Positions 23,049 to 31,042 of a stretch of 64,000 nucleotides of DNA are shown here, piece after piece (position 1 is the stretch's first letter; every line of letters starts with the position of its first letter). The DNA lies in NCBI GenBank assembly GCA_002310215.1, contig DBYR01000002.1, positions 53,736 to 117,735 of the forward strand, read 5' to 3'. A program made the translations under genes and the position numbers. The notes under the pieces are model-generated. The model was not told the origin of the DNA. It searched no databases and worked only from the letters and a program-made list of their open reading frames with translations. Source of the stretch: Bacteroidales bacterium UBA1181 (GTDB taxonomy: Bacteria > Bacteroidota > Bacteroidia > Bacteroidales > Paludibacteraceae).

Positions 23049-23065
23049 TTCAATAAGTGTGCCAA
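23049..23065 (-). promoter_or_regulatory. Possible sigma-54-type promoter of hsp20, with palindromic upstream region
   Basis: On the minus strand TTGGCAC-ACTTA-TTGAA (23065 down to 23049) fits TGGCAC-N5-TTGC with one mismatch. It lies about 80 bp before the hsp20 start. No TAnnTTTG promoter is seen in this region. Upstream (23090-23150) there are palindromes, TGAC-AATCA-GTCA, GACA-AAA-TGTC and an imperfect GTCCA...TGGAC pair, of the kind bound by enhancer proteins. No rpoN gene is in the window, so this remains tentative. Confidence 0.35.
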
Positions 23066-23204
23066 GCCGATTTTTTTACTAACTAACTGACAATCAGTCA
23101 TTAAGTAGACAAAATGTCCACTTTTGGGGCCTAAAAGATGGACAAATTGGCACATTCCGTCGCAGAAGAACGATGGAAGGGTCTGGCATGGTAAAATGGG
23201 GGGG

Positions 23205-23897
23205 CTATTTTTTCTCGATGTGCGTCACGGTGGCGGTTTTGCCCTGGACTTTAAATTTCACTTCGTAGCCGGCGAAGGGAAATCCGTAGGTGCGTTCCTC
23301 GTCGTCGTGGTAGGCGGGACGAGGGTCTTGTGCGATGATGTCCCGTAGTGTGTCCCTCTTCTTGGGTGGGATGAGGCTAAGTAGATTCTCGGGAATGTTC
23401 ACTTCGAGCGTGTAGTCCGTGTTTTGCGAGGTGAATCCCTTGCTGGCCTCCGGGTGGCAGTCGGCCGGGATGTAGGGCTTGATATCGTAGATGGGTGTGC
23501 CGTCCATGAGGTCCGCCCCCGAGACAACCAGTATATCACCCCGTTCCTTGTCGTGCGCGATCTTCTCTAACTTTACGCAGGAGAGGCCTATTCCGTTGGG
23601 CCGGAAGGGCGAGCGGGTGGCGAAGACGCCCATGCGGGTGTTGCCGCCGAGTCGGGGAGGGCGGACGGTCGGCGACCAATCCTCCCGTATGTTTTCGGAG
23701 AATCCCCAGATGAGCCAGATGTGGGTGAAACCCTCCAAGCCACGGAGCGACTCCGCCTGCCTGAACTCCGGCTCGAAGACGATCTTCGCCTGTAGGCTCT
23801 CCACCAACCCGCTCTGCCTTGGAATGCCGAACTTGGTGGGGAGGTCGCCGTGGATGCGCGCGATGACTTTGAGTGCTGTGGTTTCCATCCTGCTCAT
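23205..23897 (-). CDS. trmO: tRNA (N6-threonylcarbamoyladenosine37) methyltransferase TrmO
   Basis: 230 aa. SAM-dependent beta-barrel methyltransferase that methylates t6A37 of certain tRNAs. Markers: KFGIPRQSGLV, LRGLEGFTHIWLIWGFSE, TRMGVFATRSPFRPNGIGLS (the SAM-binding core) and GADLMDGTPIYDIKPYIP. The C-terminal extension with RPAYHDDEERTYGF is found in the longer TrmO form. ATG at 23888 is an equally possible start, three codons inside. Single gene. Confidence 0.92.
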   Translation of the reverse strand: MSRMETTALKVIARIHGDLPTKFGIPRQSGLVESLQAKIVFEPEFRQAESLRGLEGFTHIWLIWGFSENIREDWSPTVRPPRLGGNTRMGVFATRSPFRPNGIGLSCVKLEKIAHDKERGDILVVSGADLMDGTPIYDIKPYIPADCHPEASKGFTSQNTDYTLEVNIPENLLSLIPPKKRDTLRDIIAQDPRPAYHDDEERTYGFPFAGYEVKFKVQGKTATVTHIEKK

Positions 23898-23914
23898 TTT
23901 TTATGATTCATACG

Positions 23915-23922
23915 CAAAACTA
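23915..23922 (-). promoter_or_regulatory. -7 promoter element of trmO
   Basis: CAAAACTA on the plus strand is TAGTTTTG on the minus strand, an exact TAnnTTTG box 17 bp before the trmO start. The -33 region has no clear TTTG. Confidence 0.55.
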
Positions 23923-24008
23923 ATACTTCCGGCCCATAAATCAGCTTGTTTGCCACGATTATCGTATGGATTGATTCGATTTTCCTGCATGATGATGGCG
24001 GTATGCGC

Positions 24009-24255
24009 TATTTTTGTAATCGATGAAGAGTTGATAATATGTACAAACATAACACTGTAATTATTTAAGTTTTTTTCATGATAACCAGTGCCGGGGCTAA
24101 TCCCCTCTCTTCAGGATAGGGGATAACTCGGACTCTATTGAAAAACAGTCGGTGTCGTTTGAAAAATTGCCCTGAAAAAACGCTTGAGGGAAATTTGTTT
24201 GTTTTTTGATTAATCGGAGGTATGGTATGGGTACGTGCCGCACCTCCTTTTTTTT
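24009..24255 (+). other. Gene-free stretch with promoter box and strong terminator; candidate small RNA
   Basis: There is no credible open reading frame on the plus strand here. It begins with an exact -7 box TATTTTTG (24009-24016) and ends in a terminator, GGAGGT (24216-24221) with ACCTCC (24242-24247) plus eight T residues. Inside, GGGGCTAATCCCC and CCCCTCTCTTCAGGATAGGGG (about 24095-24122) can form alternative hairpins. The expected transcript would be about 230 nt. It matches no RNA family I know. The weak -33 region leaves the promoter uncertain. Confidence 0.35.
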
Positions 24256-24256
24256 G

Positions 24257-24264
24257 TATCTTTG
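24257..24264 (+). promoter_or_regulatory. -7 promoter element of the chromate transporter pair
   Basis: TATCTTTG, exact TAnnTTTG, directly after the T-run of the preceding terminator and 20 bp before the ATG at 24284. No TTTG is found at -33. Confidence 0.6.
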
Positions 24265-24283
24265 TGGTGTTTAATGTTCGGTT

Positions 24284-24835
24284 ATGGTACCATTAAGGGA
24301 TTTGTTCACGATATTCTTGCAGATCGGCGCGTTCACGCTGGGGGGCGGCTATGCGATGTTGGCGATGGTGGAGCGTTCCATCGTGACGAAGAAAGGCTAT
24401 ATCGGCAAGGAAGAGTTTTGGGACATGATAGCGGTGGTGCAGACGTTACCTGGCGTCTTCGCCATCAACACGGCACTCTATGTGGGTTATAAACTGCGGG
24501 GGAAGCGGGGTGCATTGTGTGCTTCCGTGGGGGCTGCGTTGCCTTCCTTCATCGCCATCCTGTTGATCGCTGCGTTCTTCGCCGAGGTGAAGGATAACGA
24601 GCTGGTCGAGCGTATCTTCCGGGGCATCCGCCCTTGTGTGGTGGCGCTCATCCTCGTGCCGGCCGTGAACCTGATACGGAACAATTGCAAGGGGTGGAAG
24701 ATGTTGCCCATCCCGCTGATTTCCGCCGCTCTGATCGGCTTCTTCAAGGTCTCTCCGATACTGATCATCGTGGTGGTGGCCGTGTCGGCTTTGCTCTATG
24801 GAATATATTTCAGTAAGAAAATGGAGGGGAGGTGA
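24284..24835 (+). CDS. Chromate transporter (CHR family), first half-protein
   Basis: 183 aa, a short-chain CHR protein with about six membrane segments. The family signature is at the start: FLQIGAFTLGGGYAMLAMVE, then EEFWDMIAVVQTLPGVFAINTALYVGY. Split CHR proteins work as heteropairs and have been shown to export chromate in some bacteria; in gut-type Bacteroidota the natural substrate is not known. Its stop overlaps the region of the next gene's start (TGA within GTGAGTATG), so translation is coupled. Confidence 0.88.
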   Translation: MVPLRDLFTIFLQIGAFTLGGGYAMLAMVERSIVTKKGYIGKEEFWDMIAVVQTLPGVFAINTALYVGYKLRGKRGALCASVGAALPSFIAILLIAAFFAEVKDNELVERIFRGIRPCVVALILVPAVNLIRNNCKGWKMLPIPLISAALIGFFKVSPILIIVVVAVSALLYGIYFSKKMEGR

Positions 24836-24837
24836 GT

Positions 24838-25377
24838 ATGGTTCTGTTGAAGTTGTTTTATGTATTCTTTAAGATTGGCATGCTGGGCTTCGGCGGTGGT
24901 TATGCGATGCTCTCCCTGATCCAGTTTGAGGTGGTGGACCACTATGCGTGGGCCACGCTCGGTGAGTTCTCCGATATGTTGGCGATTTCCCAGATGACGC
25001 CGGGACCCGTCTCTATTAACACGGCCACCTACGTGGGTTATGCGGTGGCGGGACTGCCGGGTGCGGTGGTGGCGACGATCGCTTTGTGCCTTCCGTCCTT
25101 CCTGATGATGTATTTCGTGGTGCGTTTCCTGATGAAGAACAAGGAGAACAGGTATGTGCAATATGTGCTGTCTGGGTTGCGTCCTGTCTTGGGCGGACTC
25201 ATCTTGGCGGCGGCCATGTTGCTGATGAACAGGGAGAACTTCTGCGACTTCGGATGGCCGGACCGTAACCTCTCCGTGCTCATCTTCGTGGCCTCCTTCG
25301 TGGCGCTCTACTGCTTTAAGGTGAACCCGATGTGGCTGATCGTCGCCTCGGGTGTGGTGGGGGCATTGATCATGTAG
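24838..25377 (+). CDS. Chromate transporter (CHR family), second half-protein
   Basis: 179 aa from the ATG at 24838; a GTG at 24832 overlapping the previous stop is also possible. GAGGGGAGG just upstream resembles a ribosome-binding site. Signature: FFKIGMLGFGGGYAMLSLI, EFSDMLAISQMTPGPVSINTATYVGY; again about six membrane segments, which would pair with the first half in antiparallel orientation. Conserved GGGYAML and TPGP motifs are intact. Confidence 0.88.
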   Translation: MVLLKLFYVFFKIGMLGFGGGYAMLSLIQFEVVDHYAWATLGEFSDMLAISQMTPGPVSINTATYVGYAVAGLPGAVVATIALCLPSFLMMYFVVRFLMKNKENRYVQYVLSGLRPVLGGLILAAAMLLMNRENFCDFGWPDRNLSVLIFVASFVALYCFKVNPMWLIVASGVVGALIM

Positions 25378-25399
25378 AAAAAATTAAATCAGGGAATAT

Positions 25400-27319
25400 A
25401 TGGAAAGGAGGAGAATCATGGCATGCTTAAGGTTGTTGACGACATTGGTTTTCTCTTTGTCGTTCGCAATCAGTGCTTTAGGTGCGAAATATTCGTATGA
25501 TATAAAGGATAAATCTGCGTTCGAAGCCTTCTCCGGGCTCCCGCTGGTGGGGAAATATGGTCAAGTCAGCGCTGTGAAGGTCTTTTATGTGATAAAGGGG
25601 AATAGTCTATATTTCCTGAATAATAAATACTACACCTTCCACTACGACTTTTGTGTGGACCAGCTGAATCCTTCCACGGATTTGTCACAATTCAATGAAT
25701 ACAATTATTCCCAGCACCCCAATCGTAAATATCTGTTGGCCAATGTGAATTACTATAAAACATTGGATGTGTACGCTTTGGAGTTCTCCGAGGCGGATGT
25801 TCTCACGCGTGATCAGGTGCTGTTGTTATGGAAGGAGGTCTCCCGCTCTTCCTGTTGGGGGAAGAACCTGAAGTTGATGCTTGGTAGTGGCCATATCGCG
25901 AAGATGCGCGCGCAGCTGGAGGGAGAGGTCCCTTTGTTGTCTCCGTCGGAGGTTTATGGCACCTTGTCTTACCAAGCCGTCAGCCCGAAGAGCTGTGACG
26001 GCAGATTGCGTTTCGTATCGGACCTTGATTCTATGTGGGGGAAGATAGAGCCTACGGATGTGGTCGTGTTGCCACATTCCCCGCTTGTGTTGCCGCAGGT
26101 GGCGGGTGTTATCGTGGCGGAGTTCCAGACCCCGTTGAGCCATTTGTCCATATTGGGTCAGAACCGAAAGATCCCTGTGGCGGCCTTGAAGGATGCGTTC
26201 CAAAACGATCTCTTGCGTAGTTATGATGGCAAACTGGTCCATTTCGAGGTGACCTCGGACACGTTCCGTCTGAAGGAGATAGAGGAATTGAAACAGGCTA
26301 AGAAGCGCAAGAAAATGTTGTCGTTGGGATATGACCTGTCGGTGGACCGGTTGGTCCATCTCGATTCGCTCGGTAGAAACGCCCATCGTTATATAGGGCA
26401 TAAAGCCTGCAATTTCTCCCTCCTCAGCCAACTCAGCAGGGAGGAGGACTCTCGGTTTAAGGTGCCGGAGTGTGCCTTTGCGATCCCTTTCTATTTTTAC
26501 CAGCAGCATGCGCTTCGTTCGGGAGCGCAGGGGTTGATCGACACGCTCATAGACGAGGGTGTTTCTTGGGAGGACCAAAAGGTGTCGGAGTGGTTGAAGA
26601 AGATACGTGCCGTGATCGTCTCCTATCCGATGGATTCCTCCTTGGTGGAGTCGCTCGACCGTCAGGTGGAGGGGTGCGCTTTCGAGAAGTTGCGGTTCCG
26701 TTCCTCCACCAATGCGGAGGATGCCGCATGGTTCTCAGGCGCAGGCTTGTACGACTCGCAGTCTGCGGTCATTGGCAGTTCTATCAAGACAATGGAGCGG
26801 GCGGTGAAGCGTGTTTGGGCGAGCCTCTGGTCGTATGCGGCCTATAAGGAGCGTTGCTATTATCGGATAGACCAAAGATGTGTCTTCATGGGAGTCTTGG
26901 CCCATCGTGCCTTCCCTTCGGAGCAGGTGAATGGTGTGGCTGTGACAAAGAATCTGTATAGGGCAGATTACCCAGGCTTTACGGTGAATGCGCAGGTGGG
27001 CAATGAAAATGTGGTGGCGCCGTCGCCGGGTATCGTTTGCGACCAGTTCATCTGTGTGCCTCAGCGGTATGATGAGTTGTATGCGGACAAATATCCTATT
27101 GATATTATCACACAATCCAACCTGACGGATGGTGAGTTGACCATGAACGACGAGGAGATCAATCTGCTGGCGGGGCAACTGGATATAATCAATGATTTCT
27201 TCTATGAAAAGTTACGCCTCAATGTCTTGTATGAGGAGTTTGCGGTAGATGTGGAATTTAAATTGGACGGGCCAACTCGCCAACTCTATGTGAAGCAAGT
27301 CCGCCCGTATAATAATTAA
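25400..27319 (+). CDS. Exported PEP-synthase-like protein (PEP/pyruvate-binding ATP-grasp domain)
   Basis: 639 aa with a clear N-terminal signal peptide (basic MERRRIM start, apolar LLTTLVFSLSFAISALG, likely cleavage before AKYS). Residues ~215-265 resemble the phosphohistidine swivelling domain of PEP-utilising enzymes, with the histidine in QTPLSHLSILGQNRKIP. Residues ~330-635 resemble the pyruvate-phosphate dikinase ATP-grasp domain: KLRFRSSTNAEDAAWFSG, RVWASLWSYAAYKER, QVNGVAVTKNLYR and the end LYVKQVRPY. The domain order is reversed from PEP synthase. ATP-dependent chemistry outside the cytoplasm is unexpected, so the real activity is unknown. It starts 22 bp after the CHR genes. Confidence 0.7.
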   Translation: MERRRIMACLRLLTTLVFSLSFAISALGAKYSYDIKDKSAFEAFSGLPLVGKYGQVSAVKVFYVIKGNSLYFLNNKYYTFHYDFCVDQLNPSTDLSQFNEYNYSQHPNRKYLLANVNYYKTLDVYALEFSEADVLTRDQVLLLWKEVSRSSCWGKNLKLMLGSGHIAKMRAQLEGEVPLLSPSEVYGTLSYQAVSPKSCDGRLRFVSDLDSMWGKIEPTDVVVLPHSPLVLPQVAGVIVAEFQTPLSHLSILGQNRKIPVAALKDAFQNDLLRSYDGKLVHFEVTSDTFRLKEIEELKQAKKRKKMLSLGYDLSVDRLVHLDSLGRNAHRYIGHKACNFSLLSQLSREEDSRFKVPECAFAIPFYFYQQHALRSGAQGLIDTLIDEGVSWEDQKVSEWLKKIRAVIVSYPMDSSLVESLDRQVEGCAFEKLRFRSSTNAEDAAWFSGAGLYDSQSAVIGSSIKTMERAVKRVWASLWSYAAYKERCYYRIDQRCVFMGVLAHRAFPSEQVNGVAVTKNLYRADYPGFTVNAQVGNENVVAPSPGIVCDQFICVPQRYDELYADKYPIDIITQSNLTDGELTMNDEEINLLAGQLDIINDFFYEKLRLNVLYEEFAVDVEFKLDGPTRQLYVKQVRPYNN

Positions 27320-27334
27320 AATTCATAATTCCCT

Positions 27335-27475
27335 AGGGCGTTGCCCTAGGCTATATGTGTGTCGCCCTTTCAGGGCTGGGGTTTGCGCATCGTGTAGAGT
27401 CGCACATCCCTTCCCCCAATTGACTACGTCGAACTGACGTTTCTTAATTCAAAATTCTTAATTCTTAATTAGCAA
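27335..27475. repeat. Dispersed intergenic repeat, copy A
   Basis: Hairpin-forming CCTAGGGCGTTGCCCTAGG (27333-27351) and GCCCTTTCAGGGC are followed by a core at 27417-27443 (CAATTGACTACGTCGAACTG and on to GTTTC) and a TTAATTC-rich tail. The core recurs inverted at 28792-28818 with one mismatch and forward at 34294-34319 with one mismatch. Non-coding. Confidence 0.75.
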
Positions 27476-28678
27476 CGAGCTGTCCCCATAACTCAAGAAC
27501 CTGAAATCGTTCTTCATGGCATAGTCGTACATCCTCTTCCAATCGTCGCCCACGAAGGCGGAGATGAGCAGCAACAGGGTGCTCTGCGGTTGGTGGAAGT
27601 TGGTGATGATGGCCTTCACCAGGTGGAATTGGTAGCCTGGCACGATGATGATTTGGGTGTCTGCGCTGATGCTTTCCAGCTCATGCTTCTCCATGTAATG
27701 GAGGATGGCGTCCAACGACTCTTCCGTAGAGAGGGAGTAGCCGCTCTCGTAGGGCATCCATTGCGTCACCTTGAGTTCGGTCTCAGGTAGTTCCATGTTC
27801 TCCGCCAGCTGGCAGCCGATGTAGTAGAGGCTCTCCAACGTGCGGACGGAGGTGGTGCCGACCGCCACGACCTTGCCCGCCTCGCGTATCTTCTCGATGA
27901 CACTACGGCGGACGCATATCCATTCGGAGTGCATCTCATGGTCGCCTATGGTCGCCGATTTGACCGGTTGGAAAGTGCCTGCCCCCACATGGAGCGTCAC
28001 CTCCTCGCAGTTGATGTTTTTCTTGCGGAGCGACTCGAACACCTCGGGTGTGAAGTGGAGTCCAGCCGTAGGCGCCGCCACGGATCCCTTGATCTTCGAG
28101 TAGACGGTTTGGTAGGTCACCTTGTCGCGGTCCACCGTCTCCCGATGCAGGTAGGGCGGGATAGGCAATACGCCGAAAGCGTCCAGTATATCCGCGAAGT
28201 TGGTGCTTGGCTCGTCCCAGAAGAAGCGCACGTGGTAGGCGTTTCCCTCCGCCTCCAGTTTCTCCGCCTTGAGGATCACCTCCTTGCCGTTCACCTTCAC
28301 GTCACGTTCCAGTATGGTGCCCGCCTTCCACTTGCTGGCGTTGCCGATCATGCATTTCCACACGCACTCGCCTATGGCTTGGAAGGTGAGCACGTAGTCG
28401 TGCGGGCGGACCGGCTCCAGGCAGAAGACCTCGATACGGGCGCCGGTCTCCTTGTGGAATAGGAGGCGCGCTTGGATGACGCGGGTGTTGTTGCAGACCA
28501 GCAAATCACCCTCGTTGAGGTATTGGGAAATGTTCTTGAACGTCGAGTGGGAGATGTCCCCGTCTCGATAGAGCAACAGCTTCGATTCGTCCCTTTTCTC
28601 TAAAGGGAATTTGGCGATTCGCTCGTCTGGAAGGTCATAGTTGAAATCTTCTATGGCTATGTTTTGCGGAGTTTTCAT
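27458..28678 (-). CDS. queA: S-adenosylmethionine:tRNA ribosyltransferase-isomerase
   Basis: 406 aa. It transfers the ribosyl part of SAM to preQ1 in tRNA, the penultimate step of queuosine synthesis. Motifs: FNYDLPDERIAKFPLEKRD, LLVCNNTRVIQARL, VAAPTAGLHFTPEVFE and LHVGAGTFQPVKS. It is longer than the usual ~350 aa; the extra residues are in the middle and before the end (YSLSTEESLDAILHYMEKH). The tail overlaps repeat copy A, and copy B lies upstream of the start, so the gene is flanked by inverted repeats. A weak -7 box (TACCTTCG, 28700-28707) precedes it. Confidence 0.93.
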   Translation of the reverse strand: MKTPQNIAIEDFNYDLPDERIAKFPLEKRDESKLLLYRDGDISHSTFKNISQYLNEGDLLVCNNTRVIQARLLFHKETGARIEVFCLEPVRPHDYVLTFQAIGECVWKCMIGNASKWKAGTILERDVKVNGKEVILKAEKLEAEGNAYHVRFFWDEPSTNFADILDAFGVLPIPPYLHRETVDRDKVTYQTVYSKIKGSVAAPTAGLHFTPEVFESLRKKNINCEEVTLHVGAGTFQPVKSATIGDHEMHSEWICVRRSVIEKIREAGKVVAVGTTSVRTLESLYYIGCQLAENMELPETELKVTQWMPYESGYSLSTEESLDAILHYMEKHELESISADTQIIIVPGYQFHLVKAIITNFHQPQSTLLLLISAFVGDDWKRMYDYAMKNDFRFLSYGDSSLLIKN

Positions 28679-28719
28679 GTCTTCTTCTTTAATTCTCCGC
28701 GAAGGTAGTTAATTGAATT

Positions 28720-28977
28720 AAGAGTTATGAATTAAGAATTAAGAATTGTTGGTTTGACGGGGTCAATTATGAATTATGAATTTTGAATTATGAAACGTCA
28801 GTTCGACGAAGTCAATTGTGGGACGTGCGGGCTCTGCATGATGCGCACCCCCAGCCCCAACGGGGCGACATCCTCCAGGCAGGGGTGTAACCCCTGTGAA
28901 CGAAGCGGCAAGTGTGACCGAGCCCCGAAGGGGTGACACATGATAATTTTGAAACGTTAATTCGTCGTGGTCGATTG
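28720..28977. repeat. Dispersed intergenic repeat, copy B (left of the secreted-protein island)
   Basis: TTAATTC-rich sequence, the inverted core at 28792-28818, then a hairpin block: GCCCCAACGGGGC, AGGGGTGTAACCCCT and CCCCGAAGGGG (28853-28935), and a second, more diverged core at 28951-28977. The whole block reappears as its reverse complement at 34085-34319. No reading frame. Confidence 0.8.
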
Positions 28978-29011
28978 TGGGGAACTGGCGTCGATTCTTA
29001 GCTTTCCCAAT

Positions 29012-29992
29012 TCATTCTTTGATTATTTTCCGTATTGCGGACCTCCCATCTTTCGTGATTTTCAGGAAATACAATCCGGGCTGCAATTCCCTTATTGACA
29101 TGACGTTGCCGACAGTACTCTTTAGCAATTTTCCGTCGTCATCAAAGAGGGAAAGCGAGCATCCGTCAATGCTTACGTGAACAACGTCCGATGCAGGGTT
29201 AGGATAGACAGAGACATTTAGTTCGGATTTGATATCTCTTACCCCGTCAACATTCTTGCTTATCACTTTAGTGAATCCATCGATTGTTGACAGATCAGTT
29301 TGGGTGTAAAATGGTGCGGCTATCATATCGATCATCGCATAAGTTCCTTCTCTATCCCTTGCGCACCTGACATGTAGGCAAGTATCTTCGTGTGTGTCAA
29401 TGATGAAATTCCATGCTATGTTCATGTCTTCATGTAAATATCTTAAACGATCCACGTTGTCAATAGCGCTAAAATTCGTAGTGTCTTCGATAAGATAGAC
29501 GTCATACATGGCGCTCTCGGTTTGCGTATAGTGATTGATGAGATGAGAAATGGCTGCTATCGCCTGCTTCCTTGACATTCTTCCGTCTATCCTCACCGTG
29601 TCCCATTTCGTTAAACGTTCAGGAATTCCGACTGTGTCTATCTTCTGGTAAGATGAATCTTGTTTCGATAAAAACAGATATGTCACGTATGGAGATTGGT
29701 CGTCGTAAACAAAGTTTTCAGGTGTTGTGATGAAAAAAGCATAGTGGTCTTGTGGTACGAAAAACGTGTCTGAAGCAGACCCAATCAATTCGTTGTTTTC
29801 ATACAAATCTCTATAGTTGACAATTGTGTCCACATCGTGCTCCATCACACCCACACGATAATAGTAATCGTAAAAACCGGGAATAGAGTCTGAAGCATAT
29901 TCATAAACGAAGTCCAAGGCCGAGTCTGCACTTTCAAAAGCGAAGGATGCCGATGATATCATCAGTGATAAGTATAGAAGGAAGTGTTTCAT
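29012..29992 (-). CDS. Secreted protein with T9SS type A sorting domain (paralog 3 of the row)
   Basis: 326 aa, function unknown. An N-terminal signal peptide (KHFLLYLSLMISSASFAF) is followed by a conserved start, ESADSALDFVYEYASD. The central ~200 residues include VMEHDVDTI, FFVPQDHYAFFITTP, YDVYLIEDTTNFS and WNFIIDTHEDTCLHV, with no known enzyme motif. The last ~75 residues are a T9SS C-terminal sorting domain: VYPNPASDVVHVSI, ending LQPGLYFLKI and RKIIKE. It is the last of three paralogs downstream of a C10 protease. Confidence 0.8.
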   Translation of the reverse strand: MKHFLLYLSLMISSASFAFESADSALDFVYEYASDSIPGFYDYYYRVGVMEHDVDTIVNYRDLYENNELIGSASDTFFVPQDHYAFFITTPENFVYDDQSPYVTYLFLSKQDSSYQKIDTVGIPERLTKWDTVRIDGRMSRKQAIAAISHLINHYTQTESAMYDVYLIEDTTNFSAIDNVDRLRYLHEDMNIAWNFIIDTHEDTCLHVRCARDREGTYAMIDMIAAPFYTQTDLSTIDGFTKVISKNVDGVRDIKSELNVSVYPNPASDVVHVSIDGCSLSLFDDDGKLLKSTVGNVMSIRELQPGLYFLKITKDGRSAIRKIIKE

Positions 29993-30021
29993 GTTATTTT
30001 TTTATAAAATCCACCCCTTCG

Positions 30022-31014
30022 TTATTCTTTGATTATTTTCCGTATTGCGGACCTCCCATCTTTCGTGATTTTCAGGAGATACAATCCAGGCTGCAATTCC
30101 CTTATTGACATGACGTTGCCGACAGTACTCTTCAGCAATTTCCCGTCATCAGCGTAGAGGGAAAGCGAGCACCCGTCAATGCTTACATAAACAGCATCAG
30201 ATGCAGGATTAGGATGGATGGAAACATCTAGTTCGGATTTGATATTTCTTACTCCGTCAACACTTTTGCTGATCACTTTCGTGAATCCATCGATTGTTGA
30301 AAGATCAGTTTGCGTGTAAAATGGTGCGGCTATCATGGAAACCATCCCAAAATAACCTTTCCTGTCCCTCCAATAGACGACGTGCAAGCATGTGTCTTCA
30401 TGAGTGTCAATGATGAAGTTCCACCCTTTGTCCAAATCGGCATACAGATATCTTAAACGATCCACATTGTCAATAGCGCTAAAATTCGTAGTGTCCTCAA
30501 TAAGATATACATCATATATTTGGGGATTCGCTTGCGTGTAGTAATCGATACTGTGTGATATGTCTTCTATTGCTTGGTTTTTCGTTAATCTTCCGTCCGC
30601 CCTCACTGTATCCCATTCCATGAAACATTCGGGATTTCCAATCGTATCTATTACAGTGTAGGATGAATCTTTCTTAGACAAAAATATATATGATACGCAT
30701 GGGGATTTCCCTTCGAAAATAAAGTTATCAGGTGGTGTGATGAAAAAAACGTAATGTTCCTGTGGTACGACAAATGTATCTGATACAAGTCCAACAGATT
30801 CACTGTTTTCGTAGATGTCCCTGCAGTTAATAATAGTGTCGACATCATGTTTCATCGTGCCAACATGATACATGCAGGTGTAGTCTGTCAATTTAATTCC
30901 CCAAAGAGTGTCCGAAGCATATTCATAAACAAAGTCCAAGGCCGAGTCTGCGCTTTCAAATGCGAAGGATGCCGATGATATCATCAGTGATAAGTATAAA
31001 AGGAAATGTCTCAT
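30022..31014 (-). CDS. Secreted protein with T9SS type A sorting domain (paralog 2 of the row)
   Basis: 330 aa from the ATG at 31014 (MRHFLLYL), matching its sisters; the frame is open to 31035. Same plan as the neighbours: signal peptide, ESADSALDFVYEYASDTLWG, a central domain with MKHDVDTIINCRDIYENSE and FFITPPDN, WNFIIDTHEDTCLHV, and a T9SS sorting domain (HPNPASDAVYVSIDG). The 5' and 3' ends are almost identical to the sister genes at DNA level, while the middle has diverged. 29 bp separate it from the next copy. Confidence 0.8.
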   Translation of the reverse strand: MRHFLLYLSLMISSASFAFESADSALDFVYEYASDTLWGIKLTDYTCMYHVGTMKHDVDTIINCRDIYENSESVGLVSDTFVVPQEHYVFFITPPDNFIFEGKSPCVSYIFLSKKDSSYTVIDTIGNPECFMEWDTVRADGRLTKNQAIEDISHSIDYYTQANPQIYDVYLIEDTTNFSAIDNVDRLRYLYADLDKGWNFIIDTHEDTCLHVVYWRDRKGYFGMVSMIAAPFYTQTDLSTIDGFTKVISKSVDGVRNIKSELDVSIHPNPASDAVYVSIDGCSLSLYADDGKLLKSTVGNVMSIRELQPGLYLLKITKDGRSAIRKIIKE

Positions 31015-31042
31015 GTTATTTTTTATAAAATCCACCCCTTCG

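Noticed and set aside
27929..28462. 177-codon plus-strand frame across queA
   Set aside because: Antisense shadow of the well-supported queA gene.
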